Assembly (NCBI GenBank): GCA_023101485.1
Contig: LVZB01000001.1
Span: forward strand, 1,013,399-1,077,398
Direction: 5' to 3'
Source: Pasteurellaceae bacterium Macca
GTDB taxonomy: Bacteria > Pseudomonadota > Gammaproteobacteria > Enterobacterales > Pasteurellaceae
Length of the DNA stretch: 64,000 bases
In this document: positions 50,577 to 58,835 of the stretch, piece by piece
Layout of the letters: each line of letters begins with the position of its first letter
Position numbering within the stretch: position 1 is the stretch's first letter
Notes under the pieces: generated by a model
The model's database searches: none
What the model was told of the DNA's origin: nothing
What the model saw: the letters and a program-made list of their open reading frames with translations, nothing else
Position numbers and translations under genes: made by a program

Positions 50577-52325
50577 ATGATGAAACGATTGATTCAAACC
50601 ACCGCGTTAATGATTTTAGCTTCACTTGGCGTCACTGCGTGTAGCAGTGGCGGAGGCGGTTCAAGCCAACCTGCTAAACCAGCCACTCAAGTGAAAGCAA
50701 CGGAAAAATTGCAACAGCAGTTAGACAAAGCCACTCAAAATTATCAAAACGCTAAGGTAAAAAATGACGCACTAGCAAATGAAAATAATGCGAATAAGCA
50801 AGCAAAAGAGAAAGCAGAGCAAGATTTAGCCCAAGCTCAAATGGCTTTAAATGAAGCACAAAAAGCACTTGGTACTGCAAACCAAGCCAAAAATGAAGCC
50901 CTTGCTAATGCAGAAAAAAGCGAACAAGCCAAAGCCACCGCAGAGCGTTTAGCCAAGCAAGCAAAAATGGCAGAACAAACCGCCAAAGAAGCTGAAAAAC
51001 TAGCGAAACAAAAAGAAGCGGAAGCGAATAACATCGCCAATAAAAATGCCACGGCAAAAGCTGAAGCGGAAGCATCCGCTAAATTAGCTCGCCAACAAGC
51101 AGAACAAGCTAAACAAGAATTAGCAAAAGCAAACCAAGCCAAAAATGAAGCCCTTGCCAATGCAGAAAAAAGTGAAAAAGCCAAAGCCACCGCCGAGCGT
51201 TTAGCTCAGCAAGCAAAAATAGCAGAACAAACCGCCAAAGACGCCGAAAAATTAGCTAAACAAAAAGAAGCGGAAGCAAACAAAATCGCTAATGAAAATG
51301 CCGCAGCAAAAGCTGAAGCAGAAAAATCGGCTGAATTGGCTCGCCAACAAGCAGAACAGGCTAAACAAGAATTAGCGAAAGCAAACCAAGCCAAAAATGA
51401 AGCCCTTGCTAATGCAGAAAAAAGTGAACAAGCAAAATTCAATGCCGAAAATAGGGCAGAAGATGCAGAAAGACGATATAACGAACTCTATGAAAAAGAA
51501 CAAGCGCGTTTACAAGCAGAAAAAGATCGCATTCAAGCTGAAAAAGAAGAAAAAGAACGCTTAGAAGCTGCTAAAAAAGAAGAGGACAAACGTAACCGAC
51601 TTATATATGTGGTAAATACTGAGAATGCGGCTACATCTGCTAAGCTTGGTTATCATGACGCAATATATACATCTGGATACCGCGATTTTTCGAAGAAGAT
51701 TTCTTTAAAGGATTACCCTATTTCAGATAAATTACAATCTATATTGGTTGCAGAAGATCAAATAGGTACAGTATTCAAAAATGGAAAAAATGTAACAGAA
51801 GTTACTGGTCAAATAGATATTGGAACTCTTTATTTTATGAATCAAGAATATTCATCTTATGCTGCATTTAAGAGAGAACTTCTTGAGTCTGGTTCAGTGG
51901 CATATGATACTAAAATAGTTAAAAATTATATGCCTACAAACATCCAAGAATCTGACATTATTAAATCAGCTCTCACTGCTACATATCAAGGAAAAGCCCT
52001 TATTGGAAATAGAGATAGAAATGATGAATATACTCTTGAACAGAAAGATTTTTCATTAACGGCTGATTTTGGTAATGGAAAAGTGAATGGCACTATTGGT
52101 GATAACATTCAGCTGAAATCGGGTAATTTATACTCTGATGATGTAACACTCTCTTTCAATGGTGAGGCAATAAAAAATACGACTGATCCGATTACAAATA
52201 ATAAGTATCAAACGGGAATAGGGTATTACAGTGGCTCATTTGCAGGTCCAAATGCTGAAGAAGTTGTCGGTTATATAGATACACACTCGAACGATAACAT
52301 TTCCTTCGGCGGTAAGCGCCAATAA
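50577..52325 (+). CDS. Surface lipoprotein with coiled-coil stalk and TbpB-like C-terminal barrel; candidate Slam substrate
   Basis: 582 residues. Lipoprotein signal peptide with lipobox V-T-A-C (Cys22), directly followed by S-S-G-G-G-G, the kind of start seen in Slam-exported proteins such as factor-H-binding protein and TbpB. Residues of about 35-340 are almost wholly Ala/Lys/Glu/Gln and predicted coiled coil, including two tandem 84-residue repeats (102-185, 186-269) and a partial third. The last 240 residues are different: F-S-L-T-A-D-F-G-N-G-K-V-N-G, then Y-Y-S-G-S-F-A-G-P-N-A-E-E-V-V-G and a terminal F-G-G-K-R-Q. These match the C-terminal barrel of transferrin-binding-protein-like lipoproteins. 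Ligand unknown. The start has AAGGA 6-9 bases upstream of two adjacent ATGs. Codon use changes after about 51450. Confidence 0.85.
   Translation: MMKRLIQTTALMILASLGVTACSSGGGGSSQPAKPATQVKATEKLQQQLDKATQNYQNAKVKNDALANENNANKQAKEKAEQDLAQAQMALNEAQKALGTANQAKNEALANAEKSEQAKATAERLAKQAKMAEQTAKEAEKLAKQKEAEANNIANKNATAKAEAEASAKLARQQAEQAKQELAKANQAKNEALANAEKSEKAKATAERLAQQAKIAEQTAKDAEKLAKQKEAEANKIANENAAAKAEAEKSAELARQQAEQAKQELAKANQAKNEALANAEKSEQAKFNAENRAEDAERRYNELYEKEQARLQAEKDRIQAEKEEKERLEAAKKEEDKRNRLIYVVNTENAATSAKLGYHDAIYTSGYRDFSKKISLKDYPISDKLQSILVAEDQIGTVFKNGKNVTEVTGQIDIGTLYFMNQEYSSYAAFKRELLESGSVAYDTKIVKNYMPTNIQESDIIKSALTATYQGKALIGNRDRNDEYTLEQKDFSLTADFGNGKVNGTIGDNIQLKSGNLYSDDVTLSFNGEAIKNTTDPITNNKYQTGIGYYSGSFAGPNAEEVVGYIDTHSNDNISFGGKRQ
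50880..51440 (+). repeat. Tandem 252-bp in-frame repeat within the lipoprotein gene
   Basis: The segment encoding N-Q-A-K-N-E-A-L-A-N-A-E-K-S-E begins at 50880, 51132 and 51384, an exact 252-bp (84-codon) period. Units 1 and 2 are complete and nearly identical; unit 3 diverges after about 57 bases. 84 residues equals 12 heptads, so gain or loss of a unit would keep coiled-coil register. Confidence 0.95.
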
Positions 52326-52369
52326 CCTTCGCATTTAAGCGGTATTTGGTGGTGGGGTATTCGCCCCCC

Positions 52370-52760
52370 TTCCCCCTTCGGGGACTTCCCCCCGCAAGCA
52401 GGGGGAAGGGAGAAGGTCAATTGTCGAGTTTTGTTTAATATTGATTAAAAAACAACGAAGAAAATTGCCTACTCCTCCCTTTTGGGGAACATCCTCCGCA
52501 AGCAGGGGGAAGAGAGAGAAGGTCAATTTTCGAGTTTCGTTTAATATTAATTGAAAAAACAACAAATAAAATTACCTATTCCCCTTTCTGGGAATGCCCC
52601 CCGCAAGCAGGGGGAAGAGAGAAGGTCAATTTTCGAGTTCCGTTTAATGTTGATTAAAAAAACAACGAATAAAATTGCCTATTCTCCTTTCAGGGAACAT
52701 TCTCCCCGCAAACAAGGGAAAGAAAATGAAGCCCCGCTCCCCCTGCTTGCGGGGGGAGCT
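52370..52760. repeat. Tandem array of about 105-bp repeats between the lipoprotein and Slam genes
   Basis: The motif CCGCAAGCAGGGGGAAG recurs at about 52392, 52496 and 52601, with a degenerate fourth copy at 52706 (period 104-105 bp). Each is followed by the same AT-rich stretch (AGAAGGTCAATTTTCGAGTT and on). The G/C-rich part of each unit folds as TTCCCCC/GGGGGAA. An inverted copy (CCCCCTGCTTGCGGGG) lies near 52740. The array has no supportable gene; open frames across it are low-complexity accidents. Confidence 0.85.
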
Positions 52761-52815
52761 GTCCGCAGGACTGAGGGGGGCAAAACACCACCACCTAAAC
52801 CGCATTAAGCAAAAC

Positions 52816-52843
52816 AAGCGGTCGGATTTTTCGACCGTTTTTC
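52816..52843 (+). terminator. Uptake-signal hairpin just upstream of the Slam gene
   Basis: CGGTCG (52819-52824)/CGACCG (52832-52837), extended by AAG/TTT pairing, with a five-T tail. It has the form of a Rho-independent terminator but ends about 30 bases before the next start codon, so it would limit read-through into that gene. Confidence 0.55.
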
Positions 52844-52871
52844 CTCAACCGCGCCACAAAAAACCACTACA

Positions 52872-54335
52872 ATGAAACGCACTCTTTTAACAAAATCACT
52901 GTTTTTTTCGACCGCTTGTACCCTGCCTTTTTCTGCACTCGCACAGGCAAGCCTTCAACCTGTCAATCAACAAGATCAGGTCATTCAAATCGCTAAACCC
53001 AAACTCCCTGAAATCCCCAATGGCAAGCTAATTGCCCCAAGCCAAGTGCCACAAGGGGCAGAAATCAAAACGGCGAGCGATGCGGAGCTTCTTGCCAATC
53101 CTGAATTAACTCGCCAACTGCTCAATCAGCTTATTCACAACCAACAGTTTGAACATTTAGCGGAATTGTTGGCAATTTACCGCCAAACACCGAACCCTGA
53201 CCCCATTTTGCTCGATTATGCACAGGGGATTTTATGGCAATTAAACGGCAACACCCGCCAAGCGATTGCGTTATATCGTCAGTTGATTGCCGAACACCCC
53301 AATTTCTTACCCGTTCGCCTACGCCTTGCCCAAGCCTTATTTGATGATCGGCAAGATGAAGCTGCCACCCAGCAATTTCATAAAGTGCAGAGCGAAAATC
53401 CCCCTCGCTATATTGCTAAATTGATCGACCAATACCTCACCGCCATTCAAAAACGGGGCGGTTGGCGGTTTAATTTCGGAATGAATTATGTACGGGAAGA
53501 TAACGTCAATAACGCCTCAAAAGCACCATATATTTACGTCAACAATGTGCCGTTTAAAAAAGAAGAGGATTCTCTCCCCCAATCAGCACAAGGCTTGCAG
53601 GGGCATTTCAACCTGAATAAAGCATGGAATTTAAGCGGTTCGCATTATGCGGTATTTGAAAATGCGTTTTCGGGGAAAAGTTATTGGAATAATCATCAAT
53701 ACGATGACATCAACAACCGCACAAGCCTAGGCTATCAGTTCCAAAACAGCCATAGCCGATTCGCCCTTCTGCCTTTTTACGAACGCCGTTGGTTTGGTAA
53801 ACACCGTTATAATCAAGGCATAGGGGGAAGAGTGGAATTCGACCACTGGATCACGCCAAAATGGCAACTTTCTCTTGCTAGCGAAGGGGAAAAGCTCACC
53901 TATCGCCCTGAAAATAACCGCTTAAATGGCAACAGCTGGCTTAATTCCGCCACCTTGGTTTATTTGTGGGGAGCGAAAACCTACTTTTTCGGCGGTGGGG
54001 ATTATGTGATGGAACGCACGAGAGATCGCGCTTATGCGTCAAACCGCCAAGCCCTTCGCTTAGGCTGGGGGCAAGAGTGGTGGGAAGGTATTTCAAGCCG
54101 AGTTCAGTTAAGTTACGGCAAGAAAACCTTTCTCGCGCCGCATCGGACATTCAAACAGACGGTACGCCGTGATAAAGAGTTAAATATCAATTTAACCTTA
54201 TGGCATCGAAACCTGCATTTTTGGGGAATCACACCAAAACTCAGCGTTCAGTATCAACGAGTCAATTCCAACTTGCCTGCTCTGTATAGCACCAAGCGTC
54301 ACCGCACTTATGTGATTTTTGAAAAGACGTTCTAG
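52872..54335 (+). CDS. Slam-type surface lipoprotein assembly modulator (DUF560 outer-membrane protein)
   Basis: 487 residues. Signal peptide to about residue 25, a periplasmic helical part with TPR-like repeats (about 85-190; Y-A-Q-G-I-L-W-Q-L-N-G-N-T-R-Q-A-I-A-L-Y). From about residue 195 comes a beta-barrel that opens R-F-N-F-G-M-N-Y-V-R-E-D-N-V-N-N-A-S and ends in phenylalanine. This architecture and the D-N-V-N-N-A motif are those of Slam proteins, which move lipoproteins of the TbpB, HpuA and fHbp kind to the cell surface. The gene next to it encodes a fitting cargo. No good ribosome site precedes the ATG, and a terminator-like hairpin lies upstream, so expression may be low. Confidence 0.88.
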   Translation: MKRTLLTKSLFFSTACTLPFSALAQASLQPVNQQDQVIQIAKPKLPEIPNGKLIAPSQVPQGAEIKTASDAELLANPELTRQLLNQLIHNQQFEHLAELLAIYRQTPNPDPILLDYAQGILWQLNGNTRQAIALYRQLIAEHPNFLPVRLRLAQALFDDRQDEAATQQFHKVQSENPPRYIAKLIDQYLTAIQKRGGWRFNFGMNYVREDNVNNASKAPYIYVNNVPFKKEEDSLPQSAQGLQGHFNLNKAWNLSGSHYAVFENAFSGKSYWNNHQYDDINNRTSLGYQFQNSHSRFALLPFYERRWFGKHRYNQGIGGRVEFDHWITPKWQLSLASEGEKLTYRPENNRLNGNSWLNSATLVYLWGAKTYFFGGGDYVMERTRDRAYASNRQALRLGWGQEWWEGISSRVQLSYGKKTFLAPHRTFKQTVRRDKELNINLTLWHRNLHFWGITPKLSVQYQRVNSNLPALYSTKRHRTYVIFEKTF

Positions 54336-54454
54336 CAAAACAAGCGGTCAAATTTTTCATAAAAATTGATCGCTTGTCTTTCCCACAAATCCCGATTGTG
54401 AGCAACGCCTTATTTGCGTAAAATGCCCCCTTTCTTAGCAAATTTCGGATTCCT

Positions 54455-55681
54455 ATGCTCACAAATAAACAGATTGTTGTTGGCATTACAGGCGGTATTG
54501 CCGCATATAAAAGCATTGAACTGATTCGCCTGCTCAAAACCGCAGGGGCAGAGGTGCGTGTGGTGCTGACGCCGGCGGCGGAGGCTTTTGTCACACCTCT
54601 CACTTTACAAGCGATTTCAGGGAATGGCGTATCCACTTCCCTTCTCGACCCCCAAGCCGAGCTCGCCATGGGGCATATTGAATTAGCCAAATGGGCAGAT
54701 TTCGTGGTGATTGCCCCTGCGAGTGCTGATTTCCTTGCCCGCTTACGTCTTGGTATGGGTAATGATTTACTTAGCACCCTCTGCCTTGCCACATCAGCCC
54801 CTATTTTGCTTGCCCCTGCAATGAATCAGCAGATGTATAAACAACAAGCGGTGCAAGAAAATTTGCAGGTGCTGGCGGAACGTGGGGTGCATCTCATTGG
54901 ACCAAATAGCGGTTTCCAAGCCTGTGGGGATGTGGGAAAAGGGCGAATGTCTGAACCGACAGAGATTTTGGCAGCCGTTTTGCAAACTTTGCCAAAAAAT
55001 CGATCGCTTGATCAACTCAGTGTCACCATTACCGCCGGTCCAACCCAAGAGGCGATTGATCCTGTCCGCTATATCAGCAATCACAGTTCCGGCAAAATGG
55101 GCTTTGCCATTGCTGAAGCCTTTGCCGAACAAGGGGCGAAGGTAACACTCATTGCAGGGCCGGTGAATTTATCTTCTTCCTCGGCTATTGAGCGAATTGA
55201 TGTCGTTTCTGCACAGGAAATGGCTCAACAAGCGGTCAAATTTGCCCAACAAAATGATCTGTTCATTGGCTGTGCGGCGGTAGCGGACTACCGTGTCGCC
55301 GAGGTTGCCGAACAGAAAATCAAGAAAACAGATGAGAACAATGAGCTGACTCTCCGTTTAATCAAAAACCCTGACATTATCGCCACGGTGGCAAATTTAA
55401 GCGAAAATCGCCCCTTTGTGGTGGGCTTTGCGGCGGAAACCGAAAAGGTTGAGGCCTATGCCAAAAGTAAATTACAACGCAAAAATCTGGATGTGATTTG
55501 TGCTAATGATGTGTCATCGGGGCAAGTTTTCGGTAAAGATCACAATGCCCTGCACCTGTTTTGGCAAAACGGCGAGAAAAAATTACCCCTTGCGGATAAA
55601 CAGCACCTCGCCCAACAACTGGTGGCGGAAATTGTAGCCCTTTATCAGCAAAAACAGGGCGAACTTAACCAATCATTTTAA
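54455..55681 (+). CDS. coaBC: Bifunctional phosphopantothenoylcysteine decarboxylase/synthetase
   Basis: 408 residues. N-terminal CoaC flavoprotein ([11 protein letters not shown], active-site His in [15 protein letters not shown] near residue 116, Cys in A-C-G-D-V-G-K-G-R). C-terminal CoaB ([13 protein letters not shown], then N-H-S-S-G-K-M-G). It turns phosphopantothenate and cysteine into phosphopantetheine for coenzyme A. It is the right border of the lipoprotein/Slam region and heads coaBC-dut-slmA-yheU. Two uptake signals lie inside. Confidence 0.98.
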   Translation: MLTNKQIVVGITGGIAAYKSIELIRLLKTAGAEVRVVLTPAAEAFVTPLTLQAISGNGVSTSLLDPQAELAMGHIELAKWADFVVIAPASADFLARLRLGMGNDLLSTLCLATSAPILLAPAMNQQMYKQQAVQENLQVLAERGVHLIGPNSGFQACGDVGKGRMSEPTEILAAVLQTLPKNRSLDQLSVTITAGPTQEAIDPVRYISNHSSGKMGFAIAEAFAEQGAKVTLIAGPVNLSSSSAIERIDVVSAQEMAQQAVKFAQQNDLFIGCAAVADYRVAEVAEQKIKKTDENNELTLRLIKNPDIIATVANLSENRPFVVGFAAETEKVEAYAKSKLQRKNLDVICANDVSSGQVFGKDHNALHLFWQNGEKKLPLADKQHLAQQLVAEIVALYQQKQGELNQSF

Positions 55682-55692
55682 AAGGAAGCATC

Positions 55693-56148
55693 ATGAAACA
55701 AATCGATCTGAAAATTTTAGATAGCCGAATCGGCAACGAATTTCCCCTCCCAGCCTATGCCACCGAAGGATCTGCCGGTTTAGATTTACGCGCACTGGTG
55801 GAAAGCCCCCTCACGGTGGAAGCAGGGCAAACGGTTTTAATTCCAACGGGCATCTCGATTTATATTGCCGACCCCAATTTAGCTGCTGTGATTCTCCCAC
55901 GTTCAGGATTAGGGCATAAAAACGGTATCGTATTGGGTAATTTGGTAGGCTTAATTGATAGCGACTACCAAGGCCCGTTAATGGTTTCGCTGTGGAATCG
56001 TAGCGCCGAGCCATTTACCCTGAATGTCGGCGACCGCATTGCCCAACTGGTGTTTGTGCCGGTGGTGCAAGCGAGTTTTAATGTGGTGAATGAATTTCAA
56101 CAAACAGAACGGGGCGAAGGCGGTTTTGGTCATTCAGGCAAAGCCTAA
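55693..56148 (+). CDS. dut: dUTP diphosphatase
   Basis: 151 residues, trimeric dUTPase type. Motifs are intact: G-S-A-G-L-D-L-R-A near residue 27, [10 protein letters not shown] near residue 70, G-L-I-D-S-D-Y-Q-G near residue 90, and the C-terminal [10 protein letters not shown] arm. It hydrolyses dUTP to keep uracil out of DNA. It lies 11 nt after coaBC and 20 nt before slmA. Confidence 0.99.
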   Translation: MKQIDLKILDSRIGNEFPLPAYATEGSAGLDLRALVESPLTVEAGQTVLIPTGISIYIADPNLAAVILPRSGLGHKNGIVLGNLVGLIDSDYQGPLMVSLWNRSAEPFTLNVGDRIAQLVFVPVVQASFNVVNEFQQTERGEGGFGHSGKA

Positions 56149-56168
56149 GGGAAAAGGAGAAGTAGAAA

Positions 56169-56774
56169 ATGGAAACACCTGTGGTAAAAATGCCGAAAAA
56201 ATCGGTGAAAGAACGGCAACAACAAGTGCTTGAAGTGCTGATTGGCTTACTCAATTCGGAAAATGGGATGCAACGCATTACCACCGAACGCCTTGCCCAA
56301 GCGGTGGGCGTTTCCGAGGGAGCGCTTTACCGCTATTTCCCAAGCAAAAGCAAAATGTTTGAAGCGTTAATTGAACGCATTGAAAGCACTCTCACACATT
56401 ATATTAACGCCAATCGCCGTAAAGAAACCACGGAACAAGCCGTGAAAGCGATTTTGCAGACGATTTTAGAATTTGCCCATAAAAACCCCGGTGTAACACG
56501 CATTCTCACTGGGCACGCCTTGATGTTTGAAGACGATCAACTCAAAGGGCGGGTGGCTAAATTCTTCGATAATTTAGAACTGCAATTTATGAACCTGCTC
56601 CAAATGAGCAAACTCCGTGAGGGCAAAAGTTTTCAAGATGAGCGTGCCTTAGCGGGCTATTTAGTCAATTTCTGCGAAGGGCAATTCCTCCGCCTTGTTC
56701 GCTCCAACTTCAATTTTAATCAACATCAACACTTTGAAAAACAGTGGGCGTTGGTTAAGCCTTTGTTTTATTAA
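56169..56774 (+). CDS. slmA: Nucleoid occlusion factor SlmA
   Basis: 201 residues of the TetR fold. Helix-turn-helix: [20 protein letters not shown] near residue 37. C-terminal domain matches SlmA, which binds specific chromosomal sites and blocks FtsZ ring assembly over the nucleoid. The coaBC-dut-slmA order is the conserved one. Confidence 0.96.
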   Translation: METPVVKMPKKSVKERQQQVLEVLIGLLNSENGMQRITTERLAQAVGVSEGALYRYFPSKSKMFEALIERIESTLTHYINANRRKETTEQAVKAILQTILEFAHKNPGVTRILTGHALMFEDDQLKGRVAKFFDNLELQFMNLLQMSKLREGKSFQDERALAGYLVNFCEGQFLRLVRSNFNFNQHQHFEKQWALVKPLFY

Positions 56775-56782
56775 GGAAAAAA

Positions 56783-57001
56783 ATGATTATCCCGTGGCAA
56801 CAACTCGAACCTAGCACCCTAAATAATGTGTTGGACTCTTTTATCCTCCGCGAGGGAACAGATTACGGCGCCCAAGAGCTGAGTTTAGCGGAAAAAAGAG
56901 CCCGTTTATTTGCACAATTAGAGGCGGAAAAAGTCGTCATTGTGTGGTCAGAATTGCACCAAAGCCTTGATATTAAAGATAAAAAATCTTTCTTAGGGTA
57001 A
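56783..57001 (+). CDS. yheU: YheU family protein (UPF0270)
   Basis: 72 residues, identical in length to E. coli YheU, with P-W-Q-Q-L-E-P, the core S-F-I-L-R-E-G-T-D-Y-G, and V-I-V-W-S-E-L-H-Q-S. Function unknown. It lies 8 nt after slmA and 69 nt before crp. Confidence 0.92.
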   Translation: MIIPWQQLEPSTLNNVLDSFILREGTDYGAQELSLAEKRARLFAQLEAEKVVIVWSELHQSLDIKDKKSFLG

Positions 57002-57070
57002 TTTGTCAATTTATGCTAAAATTCTTTACGTTAAATTAAGCTACCAAAGGGTGAGTTAATCGAGGTCATT

Positions 57071-57745
57071 ATGCAAAATGTTTCAATTTCAACAGTACAA
57101 TTAGAAGGCGTGAGCCCACTGCCGTCTATTCACGACCCCGCTGTCGAATGGTTTTTGACACACTGCCATATCCACCGTTATCCCGCGAAATATACCTTAA
57201 TCCACGCCGGGGAAAATGCCGAATCGCTGTTCTACATTGTGAGCGGTTCGGTTTCTGTTTTCATCAAAGATGAAGAGAATAAAGAAATGCTCCTCACCAA
57301 CCTCAGTGAGGGGGAATTTGTCGGCGAAATTGGCTTATTTGAAGACCGAATCCAGCCAAGAACTGCTTGGGTTAGAACCCGTGGCAACTGCGAAATTGCC
57401 GAAATTTCCTATAAGAAATTCAAGCAGTTAGTTCATCTAAACCCTGATATTTTGATGTATCTCTCCGCCCAAATGGCGCGCCGTTTAAGAATGACCTCTC
57501 GCCAAGTGAGCAATTTAGCCTTTTTAGACGTGACCGGTCGCATTGCCCAAACTTTAATGAATTTGGCGAAAATGCCCGATGCAATGACCCATCCCCAAGG
57601 CATGCAGATTAAAATCACCCGTCAAGAAATTGGACAAATGGTGGGTTGCTCCCGTGAAACGGTTGGGCGAATTTTGCGGATGTTAGAAGATGAAGGGCTG
57701 ATTTCCGCCCACGGTAAAACCATTGTGGTGTTTGGCACTCGGTAA
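57071..57745 (+). CDS. crp: cAMP receptor protein CRP
   Basis: 224 residues. Cyclic-nucleotide domain (F-V-G-E-I-G-L-F-E near residue 95, then R-T-A-W-V-R for cAMP phosphate binding), dimerisation helix, and helix-turn-helix [17 protein letters not shown] near residue 182. An N-terminal extension of about 15 residues relative to E. coli is typical of Pasteurellaceae CRP. It controls sugar starvation genes and, with Sxy, competence genes such as comM in this window. An uptake signal follows the stop. Confidence 0.98.
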   Translation: MQNVSISTVQLEGVSPLPSIHDPAVEWFLTHCHIHRYPAKYTLIHAGENAESLFYIVSGSVSVFIKDEENKEMLLTNLSEGEFVGEIGLFEDRIQPRTAWVRTRGNCEIAEISYKKFKQLVHLNPDILMYLSAQMARRLRMTSRQVSNLAFLDVTGRIAQTLMNLAKMPDAMTHPQGMQIKITRQEIGQMVGCSRETVGRILRMLEDEGLISAHGKTIVVFGTR

Positions 57746-57844
57746 CAAGCGGTCGAATTTTTATCACAATTTGCACCACGCTTTACGCCCTGCGATTTCC
57801 GTGGGGCGTTTGCTTACAGGCATACTTTAATCAAAAGGCGATTT

Positions 57845-58831
57845 ATGTTTCCTTGGCATCACACACTCTATCAGCAACTCACGGCAAGTTTCCTCGCCGA
57901 ACGTGGGCATCACGCGCTACTCTTTAAAACAGAAACGGGGCTTGGCACGACTGCCCTGATTGAAACCTTCGCCCAGTGGCTATTCTGCTTGCAACCCCAA
58001 GGGGCTTTACCTTGTGAGCAATGCAAAAGCTGTACCTTGTGGCACAGCGGTAATCACCCCGATTTTCACCTCATCACCACCATAGAGAATAAAGATATTG
58101 GCGTGGATCAAATTCGAGAAATGACCGAAACCTTGCAACAGTTCGCCCAGCAAGGGGGCAATGTGGTGATCTTCATTCAACATGCAGAACGCTTAACCGA
58201 AGCCGCTGCCAACGCCCTACTCAAAACCTTAGAAGAACCGCAACCTAAGGTCTATTTTCTCCTTGAAGCGCCGTTGCAATCTGCCATGCTTGCCACCATT
58301 CAAAGCCGTTGTCAGACGTGGCTTGTCAATGCCCCCGATTTTGCCCAAGCCTATGAATGGCTACAAACCCAATGCCCCGAACACTCGCCCCAAGAGATTG
58401 AAACTGCACTCCGCCTATGCCACGCTCGCCCTTTGTTGTGCAAAAAGTTCCTCGAAAATGACCGCTTGCCTCAACGAAAAGCCTTCCTACAAACCTTTTG
58501 GCGTTTCTATAAAAGTGGCGATGTGTGGTTATTACTCAATGCCTTTGACAAAGAGCAGGAAAATGCCCTCGCCCAACTCGAATGGCTCGGCTCGTTTTTC
58601 AGTGATGCCTTAAAAGCGAAGATGAATATCACAACCAACTGGCTTAATCCCGATCTACAAAATGGTATTCTTCCGTTTAGCCAAGCCTTAACCCCTCAAC
58701 AGTTGCTGAAAGGCGACCAAATTTTGCAACAAGCCCAACGGGATTTACGAGAAATCAACGCCGTCAATCAAGAACTGATCCTGGCGGATATGCTGACGAA
58801 ATTAGTCAGTGAGGTTTTTGGTTTAGCCTAA
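57845..58831 (+). CDS. holB: DNA polymerase III subunit delta'
   Basis: 328 residues of the clamp-loader AAA+ family. The P-loop is degenerate (T-E-T-G-L-G-T-T), lacking the lysine, as in other delta' subunits. Zinc module C-E-Q-C-K-S-C plus a later H; sensor region N-A-L-L-K-T-L-E-E-P. It is the stator of the clamp loader. tmk, usually directly upstream of holB, is missing; crp is there instead. It converges with comM, 4 nt apart. Confidence 0.95.
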   Translation: MFPWHHTLYQQLTASFLAERGHHALLFKTETGLGTTALIETFAQWLFCLQPQGALPCEQCKSCTLWHSGNHPDFHLITTIENKDIGVDQIREMTETLQQFAQQGGNVVIFIQHAERLTEAAANALLKTLEEPQPKVYFLLEAPLQSAMLATIQSRCQTWLVNAPDFAQAYEWLQTQCPEHSPQEIETALRLCHARPLLCKKFLENDRLPQRKAFLQTFWRFYKSGDVWLLLNAFDKEQENALAQLEWLGSFFSDALKAKMNITTNWLNPDLQNGILPFSQALTPQQLLKGDQILQQAQRDLREINAVNQELILADMLTKLVSEVFGLA

Positions 58832-58835
58832 ATCG

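Noticed and set aside
50837..51442. Long minus-strand open frames opposite the lipoprotein stalk
   Set aside because: They are the complement of an Ala/Lys/Glu-rich repeat, giving Ala/Ser/Phe/Cys-rich strings with no start signals.
50577..52325. TolA-like or trimeric autotransporter protein
   Set aside because: The coiled coil recalls both, but there is a lipobox and no inner-membrane helix, no TolA C-terminal domain and no YadA anchor.
50880..52760. CRISPR array
   Set aside because: Neither repeat region has short repeats separated by unique spacers of constant length; one is a coding repeat and the other a tandem repeat of 105 bp. No cas genes are present.
52551..52875. Short open frames running through the intergenic repeat array
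   Set aside because: They translate the repeat in shifting frames, lack ribosome sites and give low-complexity Pro/Arg-rich peptides; I treat the region as non-coding.
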